Source: an uncultured Eubacterium sp.
GTDB taxonomy: Bacteria > Bacillota > Clostridia > Lachnospirales > Lachnospiraceae
Direction: 5' to 3'
DNA length: 8,672 nt
Assembly (NCBI GenBank): GCA_910580075.1
Contig: CAJTVR010000141.1
Location: 1 to 8,672 of the forward strand
Positions 1-6,334 of this stretch are shown here, piece after piece (position 1 is the first letter of the stretch; the number at the start of each line of letters is the position of its first letter). The notes under the pieces were generated by a model. That model ran no database searches. It was not told where the DNA came from and saw only the letters and a list, made by a program, of their open reading frames with translations. The translations under genes and the position numbers were made by a program.

Positions 1-70
<70 letters not shown>

Positions 71-131
71 ACCATGCAACCCCTTTCTGAAAAATTTCCT
101 AAAACTAATAATATTAATGCCTTATTATTTA

Positions 132-160
132 TATATACTGATTTTCTCCCTTTTTTTCAA
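132..160 (-). promoter_or_regulatory. Predicted sigma-A promoter, leftward
   Basis: Read on the minus strand, a TTGAAA -35 box (155-160) is followed after 17 bases by a TATATA -10 box (132-137). Transcription would start near 125 and run into the ribosome binding site at 80-88 and the ATG at 70. This is the best-formed promoter in the region and is the main reason to take the leftward partial gene seriously. Confidence 0.5.
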
Positions 161-173
161 GCAGTATGGCACA

Positions 174-205
174 AATTGTTAAAATCCGTCCCGAATTGTT
201 AAAAT
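174..205 (+). promoter_or_regulatory. Tandem direct repeat, probable LytTR response-regulator operator
   Basis: The 12-mer AATTGTTAAAAT occurs twice, at 174-185 and 194-205, exactly 20 bp apart (about two helical turns). LytTR regulators such as AgrA bind paired direct repeats about 21-22 bp apart, with a core like ACAGTTAAG. The repeat core TTGTTAAA resembles this. The site lies 17 bp upstream of the TTGACA box for the adjacent LytTR gene and 13 bp from the -35 box of the leftward promoter. It could therefore control both directions. The match is by eye. Confidence 0.55.
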
Positions 206-222
206 AAATCCTAAATCAGTTC

Positions 223-249
223 TTGACAAACTTAGTTTTTTGTGATATT
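223..249 (+). promoter_or_regulatory. Predicted promoter of the two-component operon
   Basis: A consensus TTGACA -35 box lies at 223-228. The best -10 candidate is GATATT at 244-249, preceded by TG at 241-242 as an extended -10. The spacer is 15 bp, shorter than the ideal 17, and the -10 box matches at only four of six positions. Such a promoter would suit an activator bound at the upstream tandem repeats. A leader of roughly 55-60 bases would precede the AAAGGAGG site at 299-306. Confidence 0.45.
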
Positions 250-313
250 CGTTTTTCGGTATAGGATATTGTAGTGTTATCCTGATATTTTTCAGAGTAA
301 AGGAGGACTTTCC

Positions 314-1027
314 ATGCGGATTGCCATTGTAGATGATATTGCGTCAGAGCGGGAAACCTTAAAGAAAAGGATTACCGGACAGGCCGTCCGGCTTTCCCTT
401 GATGCTGCCATCCTTGACTATACTTCCGGCCCGGATTTCCTTTCCGATGCCAGAAAAGAACATTTTGACCTTGTATTCCTTGATATTTATATGGGAAGTG
501 AAAACGGCGTGGATATGGCAGAGCAGCTGCGCCGCTTCGATAAAGACTGCCTGCTTGTATTCACCACTGTCTCCCCTGACCATGCCCTGGACGGCTTCCG
601 TGTCCGGGCGCTGCACTATCTGGTGAAGCCATATAAAGAAACTGACCTTGCCGCATTATTCGATGAAATCGCAAAACACTTTCCCATAATGGACAAATAC
701 ATCGAAATAAATGCCGCAGGCGGCATTGTCCGGCTCCGCCTTCAGGATATTCTGTATGCGGAGCATTACCAGCACCAGGTCTACATATACAGCGCAGCCG
801 GCGGGCAGATTGTGGCACGCCTGACTTTCCGGAAATTTACCGCCTCCCTTACAGACGGGCGGTTCTTCCTGTGCAGCCGGGGCGTCCTCGTCAACATGGA
901 ACACGCCAAAGATTTTGACGGCACGGATTTTATCCTGAAAAACGGGAAAAGGATTTCCGTCAGCCGTAACCTTGCCAAAGCCGCACGGATGGCTTTCGGC
1001 GATTTTCTATTCGGAAGGGGGAATTAA
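314..1027 (+). CDS. LytTR-family response regulator (AgrA-like)
   Basis: A 237-residue two-component response regulator, cytoplasmic and DNA-binding. The receiver domain (about 1-120) shows the acidic pair D7-D8, phosphoacceptor D57 in LVFLDIYM, the FTT switch residues near 83-85 and K105 in LVKPY. A LytTR DNA-binding domain follows (about 127-232), with the typical DILYAE, CSRGVLVNM and NGKRISVSR stretches. This receiver-LytTR architecture and length are those of AgrA, VirR and BlpR. The start is set by AAAGGAGG at 299-306, seven bases before the ATG. The sensor kinase begins three bases after the stop, so the pair is co-transcribed. The tandem repeats at 174-205 suggest autoregulation. The family is certain; the target genes and the signal are unknown. 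Confidence 0.93.
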   Translation: MRIAIVDDIASERETLKKRITGQAVRLSLDAAILDYTSGPDFLSDARKEHFDLVFLDIYMGSENGVDMAEQLRRFDKDCLLVFTTVSPDHALDGFRVRALHYLVKPYKETDLAALFDEIAKHFPIMDKYIEINAAGGIVRLRLQDILYAEHYQHQVYIYSAAGGQIVARLTFRKFTASLTDGRFFLCSRGVLVNMEHAKDFDGTDFILKNGKRISVSRNLAKAARMAFGDFLFGRGN

Positions 1028-1030
1028 AAG

Positions 1031-2305
1031 ATGGAGCTTGTCATTTTTGTGCCCGGCATGCTGATTGCCTATCTGCCTGTAAAGCATCGCCTTAAAATCT
1101 CTCCTGCAAAACTATCGGCAGTGACAGCCCTCCTGATCCTTCTTTTCTGCCTTGCCGCAGAAGCTGCGGACTGCCTGTTCCATATCAGCATCCTCTGGAT
1201 GTCCTTACCCGCCGCTGCCATCATGGGCTGCTTCTATGTACATACGCTTAAGGTCTCACGCTGGAAGTCTGCCAGTGTTTTCCTTGCCGTATGCGGCGTG
1301 TTTTCCTGCCTCGGAAATGCCGCCATTGGGATAAGCGGGGAAACCACGCCGCCGTTTCCCCCGCGCACTGCCATCCTCTGGTTCCTGATGTGCTGCATCC
1401 TTACGGCCGCCGCATGGTATCCCGCCACCCATGCCGCAAGAAAGCTTTTAGAGGACGATGCCCTTGTACAGACCTGGTATGTGTTCTGGATGCTGCCGCT
1501 TTTATTCCTCATCCTGAATCTTTTTATCATGCCAAAGTATCAGGGTATCTTAGAGCAGGGACGGCCCAGGCTGCCCTGCATCCTTTTAAGCTTTTTGCTC
1601 CTTGCCCTGCTCCTTTTATCTTACCTGTTCTTTTATCTCATGGCAGCCGGCTTAAACCGCATGAACCGCCTCCGGCTGGAGAACCAGTTTCTCTCCATGC
1701 AGCAGGCACGGTACGACAGCCTCCTTGCCACTATCCGGCAGATCCGGCAGGCACGGCACGATATGCGCCACCATTTTCATGTCCTGCAGAGCCTTGCCGA
1801 ACAGGAAAACCTAAAAGGCATTCTGAATTATCTGGCCAAAGTGCAGGGGGACATTCCCGCCGGTGATCTTGGGCTGTGCGAAAATGCGGCTGCAGACAGT
1901 GTGGCAGGCTATTTTGCATCGCTGTACCGGGAACATGGGATCCCCTTCACTTTCACACTTGGCCTGCCCCGTGAGCTTCCCGTGCCGGACACCGACCTGT
2001 GTCCCGTGCTGTCCAACCTTCTTGAAAATGCAATGGAAGCAGGCCTGCGAACCACCCCCGGAAAGCGGCAGGTGAAAGTGTCAGCCCGCCTGCATGCAGG
2101 ACATATGGTACTGCTGTCCGTTGAAAATAATTATGACGGGGAAGTAAACAAAAAAAACGGTGTGTTCCTCTCCTCCAAACGCCAGGGGGAAGGCATCGGC
2201 TTACAGGCTGTGCGCCATATTGCAGAAAAAAACGGTGGGTACTGCCGGTTCCTTTACGGGGATGGGATATTCCGCGCCAATGTTATACTCCGGGGCGGGC
2301 AATAA
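1031..2305 (+). CDS. HPK10/GHKL-family sensor histidine kinase (AgrC-like)
   Basis: A 424-residue membrane sensor kinase, partner of the preceding LytTR regulator. The first ~205 residues are hydrophobic, with six or seven likely membrane segments (about 3-17, 30-48, 51-71, 80-100, 113-132, 148-167, 181-205). There is no large extracellular domain, as in peptide-sensing AgrC proteins. A short linker leads to the H-box RQARHDMRHH with phosphoacceptor H243. A GHKL ATPase domain follows, with N-box NLLENAMEA (N333) and G-box GEGIGLQAV (about 386-393). A classical DxG motif is not obvious, as is common in HPK10 kinases. The AAGGGGG site overlaps the end of the upstream gene and is well placed for the ATG. 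No agrB- or agrD-like gene is visible nearby, so the ligand cannot be inferred. Confidence 0.92.
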   Translation: MELVIFVPGMLIAYLPVKHRLKISPAKLSAVTALLILLFCLAAEAADCLFHISILWMSLPAAAIMGCFYVHTLKVSRWKSASVFLAVCGVFSCLGNAAIGISGETTPPFPPRTAILWFLMCCILTAAAWYPATHAARKLLEDDALVQTWYVFWMLPLLFLILNLFIMPKYQGILEQGRPRLPCILLSFLLLALLLLSYLFFYLMAAGLNRMNRLRLENQFLSMQQARYDSLLATIRQIRQARHDMRHHFHVLQSLAEQENLKGILNYLAKVQGDIPAGDLGLCENAAADSVAGYFASLYREHGIPFTFTLGLPRELPVPDTDLCPVLSNLLENAMEAGLRTTPGKRQVKVSARLHAGHMVLLSVENNYDGEVNKKNGVFLSSKRQGEGIGLQAVRHIAEKNGGYCRFLYGDGIFRANVILRGGQ

Positions 2306-2358
2306 AAGTTTCCCAGACTTTGGACGCCGGACGTGCTGGCAGCGGTAACACCAGCCAT

Positions 2359-2399
2359 AAAAGGACGGCATATGATTCTGCGGATAAGCCGCCCTTTTT
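2359..2399 (+). terminator. Rho-independent terminator, possibly bidirectional
   Basis: The arm AAAAGGACGGC (2359-2369) pairs with GCCGCCCTTTT (2388-2398), 11 positions with one A-C mismatch, followed by a T run to 2399. It lies about 50 bases after the sensor kinase stop and should end that operon. The A-rich 5' arm gives a T run on the other strand as well, so it could also stop leftward transcription from the small broken ORF at 2424-2517. Confidence 0.75.
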
Positions 2400-2423
2400 A
2401 ATACTCACGAGCTGTATAATTTT

Positions 2424-2517
2424 TCATATAGTTTTCTGTATTGACGCCCGCAGATCATCGTTACTGGCAAATTTATTGCCCGTCAGTATAAATTCACGGT
2501 TTCTTTTTCTTTGCCAT
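2424..2517 (-). pseudogene. Small broken leftward ORF, unidentified
   Basis: On the minus strand an ATG at 2517, with GGAGG three bases upstream, starts MAKKKKP and then hits TGA at 2494-2496. Slipping one base, the reading continues as EFILTGNKFASNDDLRASIQKTI to a TGA at 2424-2426. This looks like the start of a small basic protein broken by a frameshift and then lost. The style is that of small accessory or excisionase-like proteins of clostridial elements, but I cannot assign a family. The short distance between ribosome binding site and start, and the short length, leave chance as a real possibility. Confidence 0.25.
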
Positions 2518-2529
2518 AATCCTCCAATC

Positions 2530-2718
2530 GTTGGATAATAAAATACATTTGATAAAATTTTCAATATATTTTAATTTTTCATGCCTTTATTTTTTTGTTT
2601 TTTCTCTCCTGCCCTGCATGATGCATAAATTTCTGTGAAATGCTTCCTTTTCTTTCATAAGGGGTATCACTCCGCTTTCCCAATCGGCTTTATAACAGAG
2701 GGCATTTTCCCCGCAAAA
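2530..2718. other. AT-rich intergenic stretch with no gene seen
   Basis: No convincing reading frame is seen. The stretch is T-rich in its first half. The only marked structure is the 11-bp palindrome TGCATGATGCA at 2615-2625. It separates the broken leftward ORF from the hairpin cluster of the mobilization module. Confidence 0.5.
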
Positions 2719-2863
2719 GTTATCCCGCTTCGCGGGATAACCTCACAGGGCAAGTTTCGCCTGAGCTGCTCAAAACTCACTTCGTTCATTTTGAGCGTCA
2801 GGCAAAACTTGATGGGGATTCCGCTCCCCATACCCTCGGCTGCATATTCTAGCGAATATGCAG
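2719..2863 (+). other. Four-hairpin cluster, candidate origin of transfer (oriT)
   Basis: Four strong inverted repeats follow each other. The first is 2719-2741, a 10-bp perfect stem GTTATCCCGC with a TTC loop. The second is 2751-2811, a long stem with paired blocks CAAGTTT/AAACTTG, GCCTGA/TCAGGC and GCTCAAAA/TTTTGAGC. The third is 2812-2831 (ATGGGGA/TCCCCAT). The fourth is 2840-2863, a 10-bp perfect stem CTGCATATTC with a TAGC loop. They end about 70 bp before a mobC remnant that is followed by a relaxase remnant, which is where oriT sits in clostridial mobilizable elements. The hairpins are direct observation. The oriT assignment is inferred from position and structure, and no nic site was located. 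Confidence 0.6.
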
Positions 2864-2934
2864 TATCTGGCTCCTGTTAAAACAGTCGCAGCGCACCGGA
2901 AAACCTGTTGCGTGAAAAAGGAAGGCATTCATTT

Positions 2935-3197
2935 ATGGCAAGGCCAAAAAAAGAAAAAGAACTGACGCATACGCACCATCTCCACTTACGACTCACAGAC
3001 GTGGAATACAAAGTCGTTTCAGAAGCTGCAAAACAGGCAAAACTCACACTGTTAGAATATACCCACCGGCAGCTTGCCGGAATAAAGGTAACTGTAAAAT
3101 ATGAAATTGTGGTAGACGTGCCGAAACCGAAAAAAACTGATTGCGTAGTTTGGAACTAAACCAGATTGCTCGCCATCTGAACCAAGGCGGACAGCAG
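2935..3197 (+). pseudogene. Broken mobC-like mobilization accessory protein
   Basis: The frame from ATG 2935 (AAGGAAGG site just upstream) reads MARPKKEKELTHTHHLHLRL, then LTDVEYKVVSEAAKQAKLTL and LEYTHRQLAG. This is the ribbon-helix-helix-type N-terminus of MobC proteins, which assist the relaxase at oriT. After VDVPKPKK the frame is lost at an A run near 3130-3136 and ends at TAA 3157-3159. The MobC-type tail LNQIARHLNQGG is still readable in another frame (3156-3191). In the old frame an in-frame TAG and a short deletion lie between the two parts. The remainder of the C-terminus is missing, because relaxase sequence begins at about 3198. The protein is therefore truncated and almost surely non-functional. 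Confidence 0.8.
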
Positions 3198-4268
3198 TAT
3201 CTCATTTTCAAACACGATGAAAAGACATGGAAGTCTGCCCTGAATGAAAACGGGAACTTACAGTTTCGGGATAATTATTATCTTGATGGCATCAACTGTG
3301 ACGCATTTACTTTTGACGCAGAATGCATGGAAGTAAATAACATTTTTGTCAAAACCAGAATTACGATGATATCAAGCCGCGCCATTATATTATCAGCTAA
3401 AATCCCATGGACTCTGTGGACAGGTGACTAACCGCCGGACACGACAAAAACTCGGCATAGAATATTCAAAAAATATTTTCCAAGACATCAGGCGCTTGTC
3501 TGCACCCACACAGACGGGTATAATGACAACGAGAACATCCACATGCACATCGTAATCAACAGCGTGCGCAAATATAATGTTGAGCGTGAGGAATTTATGG
3601 AGCGAGTATCCTCTTCTGCTCCGGTCGGCGCTGAACGGGCATCCACCAGATATCCAGAGCCATGTAATTCCCGCGCTGGGTTTAAACGCCATCTGACAAA
3701 AAAGCATCAAGCATTCCCGAAGCAGTCTGCGATGGATATGTGCCGCCGTGAAAATCTACACCAGATTGATCTGCTTTCCCCTGCCAAAAACAGAATTACA
3801 GATAAAGAATACCGCCTTGCACAGCGTAGACAGAAAAAGATGAAAATCAGATGATATAAATAACAGAGAAAACCATCTGAAAGAAGTGAATGAACAGATC
3901 CATTACATTGGACAGTACCTTGCAAATAAATCTGTCTACGGACAATTTCTGCATGCAAAGAACAACGTGAAATTCCGACAGGAATACGCAGCAGAGATCA
4001 CGCTTTATGAAACCGCAGCAAGGTTCCTGAAAGAAAAATCCGTTAAGGATGCATCATGAAGCAAGCTTCTGAAAAGCTGCCATCGCTGAAACTGCTGAAA
4101 GAAGAAGAAGAAAAACTCATGAAAAAAATGGACAGTAAACATACCACAAGGAAATGGCCGACAGAAAGAACTAAATACTGTATCTTAATTATGAATGCAA
4201 TCCTCGGACGGCCACCCCACCAAAGACAGGCTGAAAAACATTGGGGACAGGATATGAACATATCGTAG
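3198..4268 (+). pseudogene. Degraded relaxase / mobilization nuclease (MobP/VirD2-like)
   Basis: Pieces of one relaxase lie in order but in changing frames. Near 3198 comes FKHDEKTWKSALNENGNLQF with the DGINCDAF stretch. A shift near 3348 gives NQNYDDIKPRHYIIS, then a TAA at 3398-3400 and NPMDSVDR. Further shifts near 3422 and 3470 lead to QALVCTHTDG and NENIHMHIVINS, which carry the HxH metal-binding histidines of the family. The frame then runs on through TKKHQAF and DMCRRENLHQIDLLSPAKNR to TGA 3852-3854. A large internal part is missing before HLKEVNEQIHYIGQYLANKS (from 3874, ending at 4057-4059). The tail LPSLKLLKEEEEKL to MNIS ends at TAG 4266-4268. The N-terminus is also missing. An intact gene would nick oriT and pilot the strand; this one cannot. 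Confidence 0.85.
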
Positions 4269-4285
4269 TAGCCTCTTGCGGCTAC
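4268..4285. other. Small hairpin between converging pseudogenes
   Basis: GTAGCC (4268-4273) and GGCTAC (4280-4285) form a perfect 6-bp stem with a TCTTGC loop. It overlaps the last base of the relaxase stop and the stop codon of the leftward helicase remnant (4282-4284). The position suits a terminator for converging genes, but no T run follows on either strand, so termination is only a guess. Confidence 0.4.
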
Positions 4286-4850
4286 CTACCCCTCTCCCCA
4301 GACAACCTTTCTTTCAGGAGCGTGTTCCTTTTTGTCAATATCACATTGACAACCGAATAAGCGAGGTCTTTCCTTGTGCCGACTATGATCAGTATCTTTT
4401 TTGTCTTTGAAACGCCTGTGCATATAAGATTCCTCTGTAGCATTAGCGGCTCATCGGCACGGATATGACAACAACGGAATATTCCGAACCCTGTGCCTTA
4501 TGCATAATATTGACATAGGCATGAAGCAACTCGTCCAATTTTGTGACAACGTATCCCGCCAGCCTACCATTAAAGTTAATGACAAGAATCCTGCCCTGAA
4601 TGTTTACTGACAGAACTATAGAGCTGCAAAAAATAATCTATACAAGTTGCGTAGGTTTTTTCTTCGAAAGTGCTCGTCAAAAACTGGAGATGTACCGGAG
4701 GAGTACATTGAGGATATTTGACAGGTACTATCAGAGAAAAAGACACGCAAATTGTATAAGTATTTTTTTACAGTTCCTATGCCAATATCGCATTGAACAC
4801 TTCTTTATCGTAGATATTTTTAATCTGCATGACATTATCACCGCTACGGA
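4282..4850 (-). pseudogene. Remnant of a RecD2-like ATP-dependent helicase (C-terminal part)
   Basis: On the minus strand, 4850 to about 4780 reads GDNVMQIKNIYDKEVFN, a typical RecD2 stretch just before the UvrD_C_2 region. After an insertion (see 4618-4780), 4592 downward reads RILVINFNGRLAGYVV, then LDELLHAYVNIMHKAQGSEY and SVVVISVP. HKAQGSEY is the conserved helicase motif of the domain. A stop (TAA) interrupts after VPMSR. Shifting frame restores LMLQRN, TGVSKTKKILIIVGTRKDLA and SVVNVILTKRNTLLKERLSG, ending at TAG 4282-4284. The order and content match the last ~170 residues of RecD2-type proteins. The N-terminal helicase core is absent. It converges on the relaxase remnant and probably belongs to the same dead element. 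Confidence 0.8.
4618..4780. mobile_element. Near-palindromic 163-bp fold-back element (MITE-like) inside the helicase remnant
   Basis: The two halves are imperfect inverted copies around a centre at 4699. The core is ATGTAC (4690-4695) and GTACAT (4703-4708). Further out, GTCAAAAACT pairs with sequence reading GTCAAATATC on the other strand. AGTTGCGTAGG pairs with ATTTGCGTGTC, and the ends ATAGAGCTGCAAAAAATA and ATAGGAACTGTAAAAAAATA also correspond. The element interrupts RecD2 homology between VFN and RIL. TGCC flanks the interruption at 4592-4595 and 4780-4783, a possible 4-bp target duplication. No transposase is encoded. The insertion and palindrome are visible; the MITE label is inference. 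Confidence 0.6.
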
Positions 4851-6194
4851 TTATTCCGGATTATATTCCATCCCATGTTGTTTCTGGTAATTTAGGATAT
4901 ATCGACTGTTATATTTTTCATATTCATTAAATGTACTTTCATCAAATTCTGAATCTGGATGATACCAGTCTTTTCTGGAAAAATATTCTGCAAGTTCCTT
5001 TGACTGAAAAATATATCCATGTCTAGCATATATTTCATTTCTTGCATAAGTTAACTCCTGCGGATCCATATTTTCCAAATCATAATCTGATATATACTCC
5101 CTGTCGCTTTCGTCTAAAATAAATACAAAACCATCTTCATTTTTCTCTGTTATCTTTTTTTCTCCCATATCATTTTCAAGAAACTGACTGTATGTCCGTG
5201 GCTGATAAGTACCCCCTGAAAAAGAACAATATCTGTATAAGCAATCCAGAATATAGCTAGTTTCATCATAATCATTCTCTGGCTGCGGATCCTTGTACTG
5301 GAAATCCATAATATAATCATACTGCCCATCATTTGCCGCAATCACATACTCCATTTTTGCATCGGACTTACTGCATATCCCCTGCACAATTTTCCTCGCC
5401 ATGCCGTATTCATCTGCTTGTGGTTCTCTATCAGCTGGATATTCATACTGGATATTTTCCCATGTGTGTGCATATTCTTGTGCAGCACGCATGCAGTTAA
5501 GTACCGGATCACCTATATTCTGACGTTTATACACCTGCAGTTTTGCATAATAATTTTCATCATCGCAAATGAAAGCATAGCACTGGCCATCATCCCGCAT
5601 ATTTCCTATATTAAAAAAATGTATTGGATAAGCAAATGCAAACGATTCATCTTCGCTCATTTGTAACAAATAATCATCCAAATCGAGGCATTGATTTATA
5701 TCTATATACGAATTATTCACAGATAGGATTGAATGCCAGCCAATGTCATAATCCTCCTGTCCAAAACCATTTTCGTCTTCCTCTGTATCCCCGTCTGTGG
5801 TTTCATTATTATAACTTAGGCTATTTTTATCATTTTTAGTAAATTCTTCCTGTGACACTGTATCATTTCCTACAAATGATACACTCTCGGAAGATGGACG
5901 AAAAAGATTTTTTCCAAATTTAATTGCAAAAATTGAACAAAGTACTATGACCATTGAACAAAGTATTGCAACAGCAGATTTTCTCGTAATATGGGATTTT
6001 ACGCCAGTTCGGTCATCTGCTCTTCTTATTTCATTCGGCACAAGCTTTTTATCCTTCGTGTAGTGAGGAGAAATCCTTTTAAAACCGGATACCGCATTGT
6101 TTTCCCCTGATATGTCATTCTGTAGCAGCACCCCACAGGATGGACAATATTCGCCGGATTCGTATTCGCTTTCACATAATGGACACCGCTTCAT
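4851..6194 (-). CDS. Zinc-ribbon, single-TM, YARHG-domain protein
   Basis: A 447-residue predicted membrane protein. The N-terminus MKRCPLCESEYESGEYCPSC holds a zinc ribbon (C4, C7, C17, C20) expected in the cytoplasm. A linker leads to one membrane segment (about 73-93) with basic residues before it, so the rest should be outside. A long acidic middle (about 110-340) is unassigned. The C-terminal YARHG domain (about 381-435) contains LTYARNEIYARHGYIF and KDWYHP; this domain is common in exported clostridial proteins of unknown role. The frame is open up to 6452, but that would overlap the YidD gene. AGAAGGG at 6204-6210 lies 9 bases from ATG 6194 and only 3 from ATG 6200, so 6194 is preferred. 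It is last in the four-gene cluster, with no terminator seen behind it. The function is unknown. Confidence 0.85.
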   Translation of the reverse strand: MKRCPLCESEYESGEYCPSCGVLLQNDISGENNAVSGFKRISPHYTKDKKLVPNEIRRADDRTGVKSHITRKSAVAILCSMVIVLCSIFAIKFGKNLFRPSSESVSFVGNDTVSQEEFTKNDKNSLSYNNETTDGDTEEDENGFGQEDYDIGWHSILSVNNSYIDINQCLDLDDYLLQMSEDESFAFAYPIHFFNIGNMRDDGQCYAFICDDENYYAKLQVYKRQNIGDPVLNCMRAAQEYAHTWENIQYEYPADREPQADEYGMARKIVQGICSKSDAKMEYVIAANDGQYDYIMDFQYKDPQPENDYDETSYILDCLYRYCSFSGGTYQPRTYSQFLENDMGEKKITEKNEDGFVFILDESDREYISDYDLENMDPQELTYARNEIYARHGYIFQSKELAEYFSRKDWYHPDSEFDESTFNEYEKYNSRYILNYQKQHGMEYNPE

Positions 6195-6203
6195 TTTCAT
6201 TTT

Positions 6204-6210
6204 CCCTTCT
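6204..6210 (-). promoter_or_regulatory. Ribosome binding site deciding the start of the YARHG gene
   Basis: AGAAGGG on the minus strand is followed by AAAATGAAAATG. The first ATG (6200) is 3 bases away, too close, and the second (6194) is 9 bases away. The second start is therefore preferred, which removes two residues. Confidence 0.6.
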
Positions 6211-6265
6211 TTTTTCTCTATTAAAGAAAGAATTGGACAGATTGTGCAACATTTTTCCAAAGAGT

Positions 6266-6284
6266 ATCTATCAAAACGATAGAT
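6266..6284. repeat. Perfect 7-bp inverted repeat between the yidD-like and YARHG genes
   Basis: ATCTATC (6266-6272) and GATAGAT (6278-6284) flank the five-base loop AAAAC. It sits in the 140-bp gap between the two genes. On the transcribed (minus) strand no T run follows, so it does not look like a terminator. An operator or an RNA processing or stability hairpin is possible. This gap is the longest within the cluster, and an internal promoter could lie here, although no good -35/-10 pair was found. Confidence 0.5.
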
Positions 6285-6334
6285 GACTCCGAGAAAAAGA
6301 CTGGCAGGCTGTTCATTTATTTCTTTGCTATTTC

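Noticed and set aside
1291..1866. Rightward ORF of 191 codons inside the sensor kinase
   Set aside because: It is a different frame of a well-supported kinase gene; rich in His, Pro and Cys from frame-shifted codon bias, with no start signal.
2719..2863. CRISPR array or riboswitch reading of the hairpin run
   Set aside because: The hairpins differ from each other, with no repeated unit or constant spacer, and no known riboswitch core is seen. Their position before mobC fits oriT better.
2635..2880. Rightward ORF of 81 codons
   Set aside because: It runs straight through four hairpins of the oriT-like region and has no domain; openness is incidental.
2908..2934. TTG start at 2908 for the mobC remnant
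   Set aside because: ATG 2935 has AAGGAAGG upstream, and MARPKKEK is the expected type of MobC N-terminus.
4600..4890. Rightward ORF of 96 codons
   Set aside because: It spans the fold-back element and the antisense of the helicase remnant and has no protein-like composition.
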